Origin: UMGS1613 sp045636225 | GTDB lineage: Bacteria; Bacillota_I; Bacilli_A; RF39; UBA660 | Length of the DNA: 31,668 nt | Assembly (NCBI GenBank): GCA_045636225.1 | Contig: JAZTXB010000126.1 | Span: forward strand, 1-31,668 | Direction of reading: 5' to 3' | In this document: in pieces, positions 8,425 to 17,741 of the stretch | Numbering within the stretch: position 1 is the stretch's first letter | How the letters are laid out: each line of letters opens with the position of its first letter | The notes under the pieces: model-generated | Seen by the model: the letters and a program-made list of their open reading frames with translations, nothing else | Database searches by the model: none | Told to the model about the DNA's origin: nothing | Program-made: the position numbers and the translations under genes

Positions 8425-8969
8425 ATGAAAAAAATTAAATATACTTTACAAAACATTACACTAAAAAAAATGTTTCTGAAGAAAATTTAGAAAAATATTT
8501 TAAAAGAATATTATTAGAAAATAATATAAACGATTTGAATCTGACAAAAGAAATAATAAAAAGAATTAATGATAAAAAATTATTTTATCCTGGCGATATA
8601 ACTTTTTTAGATGATAGTAGTGAAATTATTACAGGGTGTTGTTTTTGTGTTAATGAATTTGTAGATGCATATAAAAATATAAAAAATTGTAATGAGGTTT
8701 GGATGGGACATGATCCAGATATTGCTGTAAATTATGATAATAATAATATAATAATTTTAGAACCTAGTGAATTGGAATGCAATGAAATAATATATTCTAA
8801 AGATGAAATAAAGAAATTATTTATAGAAGCAAATAATAGTTTTGAAGAATTTATCGATGTGTTTTACGTGTATTTAAAAAATAATTATCCAGATATTTCA
8901 AATTTAATATATAAAGATTTAAAAGATATATTTATTAAGTGTAATGAAATTCTTTTAGACTTATATTAA
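8425..8969 (+). pseudogene. Small acidic protein with a one-base frame break at a poly-A run
   Basis: ATG 8425 follows AAGGAG (8409-8414) and opens MKKIKYTLQNITLKK. This frame stops at TAG (8488-8490), 15-20 codons beyond which the neighbouring frame is open without a start until TTG 8535. The break coincides with eight A at 8463-8470. If the run had nine A, or the ribosome slipped -1 there, one protein of about 181 residues would result, joining ITLKK to NVSEENLEKYFKRIL. The downstream part contains GCCFCVNEFVDAY, EVWMGHDPDIAV and an acidic helical tail; I do not recognise its family, though the compact acidic style resembles toxin-immunity proteins. It may be a true frameshift, transcriptional slippage at the A tract, or an assembly error. 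The long-frame body (8535-8969, 144 codons) is intact. Confidence 0.55.
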
Positions 8970-9027
8970 TATGTACTTTTTTAGATTGATTTGTACTGCA
9001 TCTAAATAAAGAAAAAAACAAATTTTA

Positions 9028-9036
9028 TGGTATAAT
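9028..9036 (+). promoter_or_regulatory. Extended -10 promoter of the Dnd operon
   Basis: TGGTATAAT, identical to the element at 8397-8405, with no good -35. Transcription would start near 9043, and the ribosome site AGGAGG (9060-9065) lies before ATG 9074. It is the only clear promoter before 18854, so it probably drives all eight genes. Confidence 0.6.
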
Positions 9037-9073
9037 TAATATGTTAGGTATCTTGAATTAGGAGGTAAGATGT

Positions 9074-11200
9074 ATGTTATTAAAAGATATAGCTCTTAAA
9101 CAATCATACAGAAGTAATAAAGACTCAATGGTGAAGGATTTTTATAATCCTGTTTTATCTGTGGGTAATAGGTATAGAAGAGCCGTTGGATATTTTACTT
9201 TATCTTCGTTAATAAATGCATCACAGGGTTTATCTAATTTAATTGATAACGGTGGTGTTGTTGAAATTGTTGCCTCTCCAAAATTAAATGCTGAAGATAT
9301 AGAAACAATTGAATTAGGTTTTCGTATGAAAAGTGATGTTATGTTAGATGCGATGATACGAGAATTAAGTAATATTAAATCAGAAGATGAAAAAGAAAGA
9401 TTAAACTATATAGCAACTTTAATTGCGGATGAAAGATTGGATATTAAAATAGCAATTATGGATGACTATGGAGCTTTTCACGAGAAATTTGGTCTTATTT
9501 CTGATTCATTTGGCAATGAGATTTTATTTACTGGTTCTATGAATGAAACTGATAATGGGCAAAATAATAATTTTGAATCTTTTGTTGTTTTTAAATCTTG
9601 GGAACCTGGTCAAGTTTCTTTTGTTGATGAATATAAGAAAAATTTTGACGATTTATGGAATAACAAAACTGAAAGGTTACATATTGAGTCTTTTCCGAAT
9701 GCGTTAAAAAATAAATTATTAGAGTATAGACAACCATATTATAAAAAGGAAATTTTTAATAATGAAATACAAGATTATGATACAACAATTTCACCTAAAT
9801 TTCCTAAAATACCGGAATGGTTTAATCCGAGAGATTATCAAATCGAAGCTGTAGATAATTGGAAAAACAATCAATATCAGGGATTGTTATGTATGGCAAC
9901 AGGAACAGGAAAAACACTTACTGGTTTATATGGTTTAACTACATTGTGGAAAGAGGTGCCTAAATTAGTTAGTGTTATAGTTTGTCCATATCAACATTTA
10001 GTAGAGCAATGGGTAGAAGATGTTAAGAAATTTAACATTTCACCTGTTATATGCTATTCCAAGTATTCTGATTGGAGAAATAATTTATATAGGAAAATAA
10101 AATTTATTAATCATGGAACAATTGATAATTTTACGATAGTAACAACTAATGCAACTTTTGTAACTAGGGATATGCAAGATTTAATAAGTATGATAAATGC
10201 ACCAATTTTATTGATGGTTGATGAAGCACATAATGCTGGTACAGATACAATGAAAAGATGTTTAACTGAAAAATATAAATATAGATTAGGATTATCCGCA
10301 ACACCTAAACGTTTTAGGGATGAAGAAAATACTAATTTTATATATGAATTTTTTGGTGGAGAAGTGTTTAATTTCGATTTAAAGACTGCCATAGAAAGAG
10401 ATTTTTTAACTAAATATTATTATTATCCACATACAATTAGTTTAACAGAGGAAGAACAAGAACAATATAATGAATTGTCGTTAAAAATAGCACAAAATTT
10501 AAAAGAAGAAAATGGCAAATTAATTATTAATGATTTTGCAAAAAATTTGTTAATTAAGAGAGCGAGATTGGTCGCAGGAGCAAGTAACAAACTTGTGCTT
10601 TTAAGACAATTAATGAGTAGTTATAAGAATAGTAATTATATCTTAGTGTACTGTGGTGCTACTAAGACAATAGATGAATTTAATGATAATGAAGAAAGAC
10701 AAATAGAAAAAGTTTGTAAAATATTAGGTAATGAATTTGAAATGAGAATACATAAATTTACAGCTGAAGAAACACCTGATGAGAGAGAAGAAATAATTGA
10801 AATGTTTAGTGATGGTCAAACATTGCAAGCTATTGTTGCAATTAAATGTTTGGATGAAGGTGTTAATATACCAGCTATACAACATGCTTTCATAATGGCT
10901 AGTAGTACTGATCCAAAAGAATTTATACAAAGAAGAGGTAGAGTATTAAGAAAATTCAAAGGTAAGGAATTTGCATATATACACGATTTTGTAACATTAC
11001 CACTTTCACAAACTACCGATAGAATTAATAATTTGGTTGAAACAGAATTGAAAAGATTATATGAATTTAATTCCTTAGCTGAAAATAAGTTGGAAAATGA
11101 AGAATTAATATATCAATTGTTAGAGAATTATAAGGTACCATATGAAAATATTTTAAATGCAATAGATGAATGTAATGTAGGAGAAAATTATGAAGAATAA
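9074..11200 (+). CDS. PLD-nuclease-like/superfamily 2 helicase, Dnd-associated restriction candidate
   Basis: 708 residues. The N-terminal ~200 residues form a phospholipase-D-like module with one HxK signature (His136-Glu-Lys138) and a later FTGSMNET segment (compare GSxN in PLD nucleases). An SF2 helicase core follows: Walker A ATGTGKT (275-281), DEAH box (383-386), SATP (~409), motif V region IKCLDEGVNIP, and motif VI FIQRRGRVLRKF (Gln619). The layout matches restriction-type helicases that translocate on DNA and cut with a PLD nuclease. It is the first gene of the operon encoding DNA sulfur modification, so I infer that it is the effector acting on DNA without phosphorothioate. It overlaps the next small gene by 11 bases. 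The TIGR family for Dnd-linked restriction helicases is the closest I can recall, unverified. Confidence 0.8.
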   Translation: MLLKDIALKQSYRSNKDSMVKDFYNPVLSVGNRYRRAVGYFTLSSLINASQGLSNLIDNGGVVEIVASPKLNAEDIETIELGFRMKSDVMLDAMIRELSNIKSEDEKERLNYIATLIADERLDIKIAIMDDYGAFHEKFGLISDSFGNEILFTGSMNETDNGQNNNFESFVVFKSWEPGQVSFVDEYKKNFDDLWNNKTERLHIESFPNALKNKLLEYRQPYYKKEIFNNEIQDYDTTISPKFPKIPEWFNPRDYQIEAVDNWKNNQYQGLLCMATGTGKTLTGLYGLTTLWKEVPKLVSVIVCPYQHLVEQWVEDVKKFNISPVICYSKYSDWRNNLYRKIKFINHGTIDNFTIVTTNATFVTRDMQDLISMINAPILLMVDEAHNAGTDTMKRCLTEKYKYRLGLSATPKRFRDEENTNFIYEFFGGEVFNFDLKTAIERDFLTKYYYYPHTISLTEEEQEQYNELSLKIAQNLKEENGKLIINDFAKNLLIKRARLVAGASNKLVLLRQLMSSYKNSNYILVYCGATKTIDEFNDNEERQIEKVCKILGNEFEMRIHKFTAEETPDEREEIIEMFSDGQTLQAIVAIKCLDEGVNIPAIQHAFIMASSTDPKEFIQRRGRVLRKFKGKEFAYIHDFVTLPLSQTTDRINNLVETELKRLYEFNSLAENKLENEELIYQLLENYKVPYENILNAIDECNVGENYEE

Positions 11201-11363
11201 AGAAGAATTGATAAAAGAAATATCCAGTGTTGTTTTATTAGAAATAATATTTACTGAAAAAAAGAATTTTAATACAAAAGAACAAACTGATTCTGAGATG
11301 ATAAAGACTATTAAAAGAATTGTAGAAAGAGAAGTGAAGAAGCATGATATTCAAAAAAATTAG
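11190..11363 (+). CDS. 57-residue Dnd-operon protein of unknown function
   Basis: A short ORF overlapping its neighbours at both ends: 11 bases with the helicase gene and 20 bases with the ATPase gene. ATG 11190 has a good ribosome site AGGAG (11179-11183). The product is a basic/acidic mixed helical peptide (MKNKEELIKEISSVVLLEII at the start, IKRIVEREVKKH near the end) without cysteines or a membrane segment. I do not recognise it. Double overlap in a compact operon indicates that it is really translated and coupled; it could be an adaptor between helicase and ATPase. Confidence 0.7.
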   Translation: MKNKEELIKEISSVVLLEIIFTEKKNFNTKEQTDSEMIKTIKRIVEREVKKHDIQKN

Positions 11364-13305
11364 ATTAACTAATTTTCGTCAATTTAAAGGCACAACAGAA
11401 ATTGAATTTTCTACAAACAGTGAACATAATGTAACAATCATTTTGGGAGATAATGGTGCTGGTAAAACTACTTTTTTGCAAGCATTTAATTGGTGTTTGT
11501 ATGGACAACTTAAATTAGAAAATCCAAGTGATTTAATTAATAAGGATGTTATTAGAGAAATAGAAGTAGGAGACAAAGCAACTTGTGAAGTTTGTTTGGA
11601 ATTAGAACATTTGAATAAAGTTTATACTTGCAGAAACTTTGTTACATATATACGAAATGTAGATGGAAATATAAAAAGATTAGATGAAGATCAAATTTTC
11701 ACTGTAAAGGATCCTCAAACAGGAGAAACAAAAAGAACAAATAAAAATGCAATCCGTGAAATTTTTCCAAGTGATTTATCAATATATTTCTTATTTGATG
11801 GAGAAAGAATGCAAGATTTAGCTGATAATCAAAGATTAGGTAAAAAAGACTTATCTAATGCGGTAAAAAACTTAATGGGCTTAGATGTATTAGAAAATGG
11901 TAAATATCATTTAGAAAAAGCGAAAAAAGAATTTGAAACAGAATTTGTATCAGACAGTTCTACAAGATTGTCAGAAATAAATGAGGAATTAAAAGTATTA
12001 GATGAATCAATTGAAATAGAAAAGAAAAATAAAGAAAGATATGAAGAAGAACTTATTAATTTAGAAAAAAAGCAATCTAAAGTTAGTGAAATTTTAAAAT
12101 CTTATTCTGGTTTAAAAGAATTACAAGAAAAAAGAGAAAATTATGCAAAAAGATTAGATGCGATTAATTCTAAAATAGACTCAAAGAAAGCAGATATATT
12201 TAAAGGATTTGGTAGTGTAGGCCCTAATTTCTTTTTAGGTAAATCATTAGAAATATTACAAGAAAAAATTAAAAATTCTGAATTACATGATAAAGGAATT
12301 GAAGGAATAAATGGAGCGGCAATAGAGCAAATATTGAAACAGGGAAAGTGTATTTGTGGTTGCGATTTAAATATTGATGCAAATGCAAAAACTCATTTAG
12401 AGGAACTTAAAAAATTTCTTCCACCAGAAAGTTTTGCAACTTTGTTAAAAGGACTTGAAGTCAATATAAAGAATATAAAGGAAAATAATGAACACTATTA
12501 CGATAATTTTAATAGGTATTATGATGAATATAATAAATTTTTAAATGAACGTGATGAGTTAATAAATTTAAGTAAAGACAATGATAAATTAATTGCTGAC
12601 ATAGGAGATCAAGATTTATCTAAATTTAATGAAGAATATCTTGAACTAAAAAGATTAATTGCTAATAAAAATCAAGCGATTGGATCATCAAGAAATCAAA
12701 TTGAGAATTATGAGCAAATTCAAAGAAATCGTGAAAGTGAAAGAAGTAATATAAAAGTAAGTAATGATGCAAACGAATATGTGCAGTTAAAAGTGGATAT
12801 TTGTCAAAATTTAATTGATGAAATTAATAATAGACTTCATAAGAAAGAAAAAGAAGTAAAAGATGAGTTGCAAGATAAAACTTCTGAATTATTATCAAAA
12901 ATGTTAACATCTAACAAAGAAATAGAAATAGGCGAAGACTACAATTTTACAGTTTATGATAAATTTAAAACAAGTACCTTATCAGAAGGTGAAAAAATAG
13001 TAACAAGCTTTGCATTTGTTGGTTCAATAATTTCAGTAGCAAAAGATGTAATTGATGCTACAGAAGATAGTAAATTTACATTAGTTATGGATGCGCCATT
13101 TGCTAAATTAGATTCAACGCATAGAAAAAATGTAACTCAATTAATTCCATCTTTAACAGATCAAATAATTTTGCTATCAGCAGATAGTCAGTGGGATGAA
13201 GATGTTAAAACTTCGTTAGAAAATAAAATTGGTAGAATGTATGAAATAAAGAAAGTTGAATCTGGTATATCTACAATAGAATTTGTGAAAGGAGTGGTTA
13301 AATAA
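11344..13305 (+). CDS. DndD-like SMC/Rad50-type ATPase (Dnd partner module)
   Basis: 653 residues. N-terminal ATPase half: LTNFRQFKG and Walker A GDNGAGKTT (35-43), then an LFDGERMQDL motif (Phe151-Glu154). A long coiled coil spans ~195-500, broken by a hook-like CICGC cluster (Cys336, Cys338, Cys340) where Rad50 carries its zinc hook. The C-terminal half has the ABC signature TLSEGEKIV and Walker B LVMDAPFAKLD. It resembles DndD and RecF/Rad50-like proteins and probably binds DNA ends or clamps DNA. This operon has a separate, better DndD match downstream, so this copy likely belongs to the restriction/sensing arm. Its TAA overlaps the ATG of the next gene by one base (TAATG), which indicates translational coupling. 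Confidence 0.8.
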   Translation: MIFKKIRLTNFRQFKGTTEIEFSTNSEHNVTIILGDNGAGKTTFLQAFNWCLYGQLKLENPSDLINKDVIREIEVGDKATCEVCLELEHLNKVYTCRNFVTYIRNVDGNIKRLDEDQIFTVKDPQTGETKRTNKNAIREIFPSDLSIYFLFDGERMQDLADNQRLGKKDLSNAVKNLMGLDVLENGKYHLEKAKKEFETEFVSDSSTRLSEINEELKVLDESIEIEKKNKERYEEELINLEKKQSKVSEILKSYSGLKELQEKRENYAKRLDAINSKIDSKKADIFKGFGSVGPNFFLGKSLEILQEKIKNSELHDKGIEGINGAAIEQILKQGKCICGCDLNIDANAKTHLEELKKFLPPESFATLLKGLEVNIKNIKENNEHYYDNFNRYYDEYNKFLNERDELINLSKDNDKLIADIGDQDLSKFNEEYLELKRLIANKNQAIGSSRNQIENYEQIQRNRESERSNIKVSNDANEYVQLKVDICQNLIDEINNRLHKKEKEVKDELQDKTSELLSKMLTSNKEIEIGEDYNFTVYDKFKTSTLSEGEKIVTSFAFVGSIISVAKDVIDATEDSKFTLVMDAPFAKLDSTHRKNVTQLIPSLTDQIILLSADSQWDEDVKTSLENKIGRMYEIKKVESGISTIEFVKGVVK

Positions 13306-13808
13306 TGCTAACTTTTCAAACAGATATTGTAATTCGTGGCAGAAAAGCAGAAAAATACCAAACTCTAAAAACAATTTATGGTTGGGATTTAGTTGATATT
13401 TACATGATGTCAGGTGTTTTAGGATTTATAAACAATAGAAAAGATGTACAAGATTCTGAAAGTAAGGCAATTGCTAATTTACCAAGAACTGTACTTAATA
13501 ATAGAAGTTATAAAATTGAATTTCTTTGTGAAGTAATTACTTTAATTGAAGAAATTGATGTAGATGCTGATAATGCAATTAGAATTGCATTTGAAGATAA
13601 TTCAATAGAGCACCCAAGAAAACTAAGAAAACAAGAATTGTTTGATGATTATGCGATGGGCGGAATAGATATTTTATATGAAATGCTTTCTAATGTTGAT
13701 TATGAAAATCAAGTAGATAATATACGTGCTATCATAGAAAAATTTATTGGAAGTGCAAATATTGGAAAGAAAACTGTGGAGGAAATATTTACAGAAGAAG
13801 GTTTATAA
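13305..13808 (+). CDS. Dnd-associated 167-residue protein
   Basis: A soluble alpha-rich protein without a known catalytic motif. Its N-terminus (MLTFQTDIVIRGRKAEKYQTLK) and the segments GWDLVDIYMMSGVLGFINNRKD and DNSIEHPRKLRKQELFDDYAMGGIDILYEML suggest a small DNA-binding or adaptor protein; GGIDILYEML resembles the GIDLLY motif of DndE near its C-terminus. I think it may belong to the family catalogued as 'dnd system-associated protein 4', from memory and unverified. Coupled to the upstream ATPase by a TAATG overlap and 18 bases from dndC. It is not DndB: it is half the length and lacks the DGQHR signature. Confidence 0.65.
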   Translation: MLTFQTDIVIRGRKAEKYQTLKTIYGWDLVDIYMMSGVLGFINNRKDVQDSESKAIANLPRTVLNNRSYKIEFLCEVITLIEEIDVDADNAIRIAFEDNSIEHPRKLRKQELFDDYAMGGIDILYEMLSNVDYENQVDNIRAIIEKFIGSANIGKKTVEEIFTEEGL

Positions 13809-13826
13809 AAATAGGGAGGTTAAATT

Positions 13827-15401
13827 ATGAAATTATCAAGCATAATAAATGAACAAGGAAACAAATTTAGAGATGCAGTTGAACGTGTTAAAAGAGTATA
13901 TAGACAAGACGAAAGACCTTGGATTATAGGTTACAGTGGAGGAAAAGATTCAACAGCCGCTTGTACAGTGGTACTTACTGCACTTGCTGAAATGGAAAAA
14001 GAAGAATTAAAAAAACGCGTTTATATTATTAGTTCAGATACAATGGTTGAAACTCCTTTAATTATTAACGAAATTGATACTACATTATATAAAATGGAAC
14101 AATATGCAAAAAAAAATAATTTACCAATATCAACACAAAAAGTACAACCAAAATTTGATAATTCTTTTTGGGCAAATTTAATAGGCAGGGGATATCCTTG
14201 TCCAAATCAAACATTTAGATGGTGTACAGATAGAATAAAAATAGAACCTGCAAATAGGTTTATTAAAGAAGTAGTTGCTGCTAATGGGGAAGCTATCATG
14301 GTGCTTGGAGTAAGAAAAGGAGAAAGTAATTCAAGAGATAGAGTATTAAATTCTCACTCAGTAAAGACAAGTGATTTAATGAGACATACAACATTAACTA
14401 ATGCGTTTACTTTTGCACCTATTATTGAATTTACAATTGATGATGTATGGGATGTTTTACTTAACTATCCTTCTCCATGGGGTGGAGATAATCAAGAATT
14501 ATATAAATTATATTCAGATAGTACTTCAAATTCAGAATGTCCTCTAGTAGTAGATGAGGAAACAAAAAAAGATGCTGGTAGTTGTGGAAACAGTAGATTT
14601 GGGTGCTGGGTATGTACAGTAGTTGCAGAAGATAAAGCACTTAATGGATTTATTGCAAATGGAACTAAATGGTTAGAACCTTTACTTGAATATAGAAATT
14701 GGTTATATAGTATAAGAGATGACAGAAATCTTCGTATGAAAAGGCGTGCAAGTGGTCAAATATATTTTTCTTCAATAAAAATGGAAAATAATAAATTAAT
14801 AATTCCTAAAAAAGGTGATAGAGAAAAAATTGAAATATCTATTGATACAGGAATTGATAATTTTGGAGAAGTATGGAATATATTTGATGATAAAACAGAA
14901 GCTATTAAGTTTATAAAAGAAAACAAAATAGATTTAGCTGGAAGTGATGATCCTAAAATAATTTGCAAATCAGTAGAGGGATATGGACAATTAGGACTCG
15001 GGCCATTTATATATGAAGAAAGAAAAGAAATGTTACGAAGACTTTTAAAAGTCCAAAAACAAATTAAAGATGAATATGGTATTGAACATGATTTAATAAA
15101 AATAGAAGAACTTCTTGCAATAAGTAAATTATGGCTAGAACAAGGATATTGGAATGATGATGTATCTAAAATATACAAGGAAGTATATAAAAAGAATTTA
15201 GAATTTATTTCAGATGATATAAAATTATTAAATGATAAAGAATTAGAGGAGTTAAAAGAAACTTGCATTAATAATGGAATAGATTTTGAATTAGTTAAGA
15301 AAATATTATATTTAGAAAAAAATAGTTATGGTTTAACAAGGCGAGATAATTTGCAAAAAGAATTAAGTAGATTATTAAATCAAGATTATATTCATATTTA
15401 G
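13827..15401 (+). CDS. dndC: DndC, PAPS-reductase-like sulfurtransferase of DNA phosphorothioation
   Basis: 524 residues. The PP-loop SGGKDST (37-43) binds and hydrolyses ATP to activate the DNA backbone phosphate. Cysteines likely to hold the iron-sulfur cluster or carry sulfur are visible: Cys125 (YPCPNQ), Cys133 (FRWCTDR), Cys238 (SECP), Cys253 (GSCGN), Cys260 and Cys263 (GCWVC). The motif GVRKGES and the CWVC cluster are typical of DndC. It takes sulfur from the cysteine desulfurase encoded three genes downstream and inserts it into the DNA backbone with DndD and DndE. Ribosome site GGGAGG precedes the ATG. The C-terminal ~130 residues are a helical extension. Recognition is strong. Confidence 0.92.
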   Translation: MKLSSIINEQGNKFRDAVERVKRVYRQDERPWIIGYSGGKDSTAACTVVLTALAEMEKEELKKRVYIISSDTMVETPLIINEIDTTLYKMEQYAKKNNLPISTQKVQPKFDNSFWANLIGRGYPCPNQTFRWCTDRIKIEPANRFIKEVVAANGEAIMVLGVRKGESNSRDRVLNSHSVKTSDLMRHTTLTNAFTFAPIIEFTIDDVWDVLLNYPSPWGGDNQELYKLYSDSTSNSECPLVVDEETKKDAGSCGNSRFGCWVCTVVAEDKALNGFIANGTKWLEPLLEYRNWLYSIRDDRNLRMKRRASGQIYFSSIKMENNKLIIPKKGDREKIEISIDTGIDNFGEVWNIFDDKTEAIKFIKENKIDLAGSDDPKIICKSVEGYGQLGLGPFIYEERKEMLRRLLKVQKQIKDEYGIEHDLIKIEELLAISKLWLEQGYWNDDVSKIYKEVYKKNLEFISDDIKLLNDKELEELKETCINNGIDFELVKKILYLEKNSYGLTRRDNLQKELSRLLNQDYIHI

Positions 15402-15414
15402 AAAGGAATCAGCT

Positions 15415-17340
15415 ATGAAAATTACTAAAATAAAACTAAATAATATTGGACCTTATAAAGGTGAAGAAAATATTTTTAATCTTGATGTAAAAAAAGGCAA
15501 AAATATAATATTAATTGGTGGAAAAAATGGTGCAGGAAAAACTACACTTTTAAATTCAATTAAGGTAGGTTTGTTTGGTACATATGCTTATGGCCTTAAA
15601 ACAAATAGTAATGTATATTTTAATTCAATAAAAAAATTATTTAATTATGTTGAGTCAAGAAAAAAAGTTTCATATTATGAAATAGAAATAGAATTTTCAT
15701 TAATTGAAAATTATATGGAAAATGTATATTCATTTTCAAGGTCATGGAAAAAGATAGATGATGAAATTAATGAAACGTTAAGAGTAAAAAGAAACAATAT
15801 TTATTTACAAGATGAAGAAATAGAACAAATACAAACAAAATTAAAAGAAATAATGCCACCGGCAGTTATAGATACAATGTTATTTGACGGTGAAAAAATT
15901 GCTCAAATTATTGATGATAATCAAATTTCTGAATATTTAAAAGAAATAATAAATGTAAATTTTAATTTAAATATTTTTGAAAAAATGGAAGATGATATTA
16001 ATTTTTATATACAAAAAGAAAAAAATAGAAAAACATTTAATGTTGATGAAATTCATTTATTGGAATATAAAAATAAATATATAGAAAATCAAAAAAATGT
16101 TAAAAATTTAAATGATATATATGAAAAATATCAAAAAACTTTAGATGAAGATAAATTTAAACTTAAAGGATTACTTAAAAAGTTTGAAAATTATGGTGGA
16201 CTAACAGAAAAAGATAAATTTGCAATGCGAAGTTCATTAGAACTTTTGGAATCAAGTAGAAAACAAAATTTAGCGACAATAAAAGAATTTTTAGAAGATG
16301 ATATAGTATTTTATTTAAATAAAGATAGAATATTTAATATACAAAACGCAATAAAAAAAGAAAAACCATTAACTTTACTTACATATGTTAAAGAAATAGA
16401 ACAATTTTTAGGTGAAAAGTCAGTTGCATCTATTAAGTCAGAACTAAATAAAATGATAAGTAATGATGTTGAAGAAATAAAATATAATGCATCACCTAAA
16501 TTAAATAATCTTATTGAAATTGTAGTTTCAAAATTTAATTTGCTAACTATAGAAGAAATACAAAAAATTTTGAAAAATAGTAGAGAAGATTTAAACAATA
16601 CAAAAATATATAAAAAGATAATTGGAAACAATGAAAATGCTAATGCAGGCGATTTGCAAAAATTGTTAAAAGAAATAAAAACTTTAGAAATTTCTATTGA
16701 AGATATAAAAGAAAAAATTAAGAATGTTGAAAAAGATATAAAACATGCTGAATTAGACTTGAATGCTTCGTTGATAGAACTCGAAACAATGGAAAAGAAA
16801 ATTGATTCTGAAAGAAAAGAAGAAAATAGTTTTTATGTTGCAAGAAAATTATTAAAAGTATCTGAAGAATATAAAACAAAACAAATAAAAAATTATTTAT
16901 CAAAAATAGCTGATTTAGCAGTGAAAAAATTTGAAGAAATAAACAAAAAAGAAAATTATGTTACAAAAATAGTAATAAATAGTAGTACATATGAGGTAAC
17001 TTTATTTGATAATAATGACATTGAAAAAGATATTACAATATTATCAGCTGGAGAAAAACAATTACTTATTTCTGCTATTATTTGGGCAATATTTAAACTT
17101 TCTGATAGAAATAATATGTTTACGTTTGATACTCCATTGGCTCGTTTAGATAAGCAAAATAGAGCTCTATTTGTAGAAAAAATATTATGTACTATTTCTG
17201 ATCAAGTTTTAATTTTATCAACAGATGAAGAAATTGTTGGCAATTTATATAAAATTGTTAGTAAAAATATAAGTAAGGAATATATACTCGCTAATGATGA
17301 TAAAATAGGAAAAACTGAAATAAAGGAGGCGTATTTTTAA
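15415..17340 (+). CDS. dndD: DndD, SMC-like ATPase of DNA phosphorothioation
   Basis: 641 residues. Walker A GGKNGAGKTT (35-44, Lys42), LFDGEKIAQI motif (Phe157-Glu160), long coiled coil (~185-500), ABC signature ILSAGEKQL and Walker B MFTFDTPLARLD. DndD is the ATPase thought to open or nick DNA for sulfur insertion. The layout mirrors the ATPase encoded at 11344, including the position of the FDGE motif, but this copy lacks the cysteine hook. It lies 13 bases from dndC and 2 bases from dndE, and AAAGGAGG near its 3' end is the ribosome site of dndE. Confidence 0.9.
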   Translation: MKITKIKLNNIGPYKGEENIFNLDVKKGKNIILIGGKNGAGKTTLLNSIKVGLFGTYAYGLKTNSNVYFNSIKKLFNYVESRKKVSYYEIEIEFSLIENYMENVYSFSRSWKKIDDEINETLRVKRNNIYLQDEEIEQIQTKLKEIMPPAVIDTMLFDGEKIAQIIDDNQISEYLKEIINVNFNLNIFEKMEDDINFYIQKEKNRKTFNVDEIHLLEYKNKYIENQKNVKNLNDIYEKYQKTLDEDKFKLKGLLKKFENYGGLTEKDKFAMRSSLELLESSRKQNLATIKEFLEDDIVFYLNKDRIFNIQNAIKKEKPLTLLTYVKEIEQFLGEKSVASIKSELNKMISNDVEEIKYNASPKLNNLIEIVVSKFNLLTIEEIQKILKNSREDLNNTKIYKKIIGNNENANAGDLQKLLKEIKTLEISIEDIKEKIKNVEKDIKHAELDLNASLIELETMEKKIDSERKEENSFYVARKLLKVSEEYKTKQIKNYLSKIADLAVKKFEEINKKENYVTKIVINSSTYEVTLFDNNDIEKDITILSAGEKQLLISAIIWAIFKLSDRNNMFTFDTPLARLDKQNRALFVEKILCTISDQVLILSTDEEIVGNLYKIVSKNISKEYILANDDKIGKTEIKEAYF

Positions 17341-17342
17341 TA

Positions 17343-17729
17343 ATGAATGGACGATTAACAACTTCTCTAGAAATAGAAAAGAAGATTATAGAATTACAAA
17401 AGTTATTAAAATTGTCTACTAAGGCATCGGTTATGAGAATTGCTATAGGCTTATCTCTAAAGAGTAAAGTTGATCCTAGGATTGATTATCCTGAAAGTAA
17501 TAATGACCGTGGGGGAGCAACATATCAAAGGGCAACTATTACAGGTGATTATGATGAATTATATAAGGCTTTAATGATTGAACAAATCAATTTAAAAATA
17601 GAGGATAAAGAAATTTTTCCAGAATTATATAATTCACATATTTCACGAGGAATAGACCTACTATATGATGAATATCAATTAAAAGGAAATTACGATAAGG
17701 TATTAGATTCGATATTTAAATTAATGTAA
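17343..17729 (+). CDS. dndE: DndE, DNA-binding protein of phosphorothioation
   Basis: 128 residues, the usual DndE size. The N-terminal helical part (RLTTSLEIEKKIIELQKLLKLS) and the central YQRATITGDYDELYKALM segment match the conserved DndE core, and HISRGIDLLYDEY is the typical C-terminal motif. DndE binds nicked double-stranded DNA and works with DndC and DndD. Tightly packed between dndD (2 bases) and the desulfurase gene (12 bases). Identification rests on motif and gene order together. Confidence 0.88.
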   Translation: MNGRLTTSLEIEKKIIELQKLLKLSTKASVMRIAIGLSLKSKVDPRIDYPESNNDRGGATYQRATITGDYDELYKALMIEQINLKIEDKEIFPELYNSHISRGIDLLYDEYQLKGNYDKVLDSIFKLM

Positions 17730-17741
17730 GGAGAGTAGATT

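Noticed and set aside
8970..9027. Hairpin between GTAC arms before the Dnd promoter
   Set aside because: Four-base arms around 20 bases of loop are expected by chance in AT-rich DNA.
13305..13808. DndB
   Set aside because: Too short (167 residues against about 350) and without the DGQHR-type signature.
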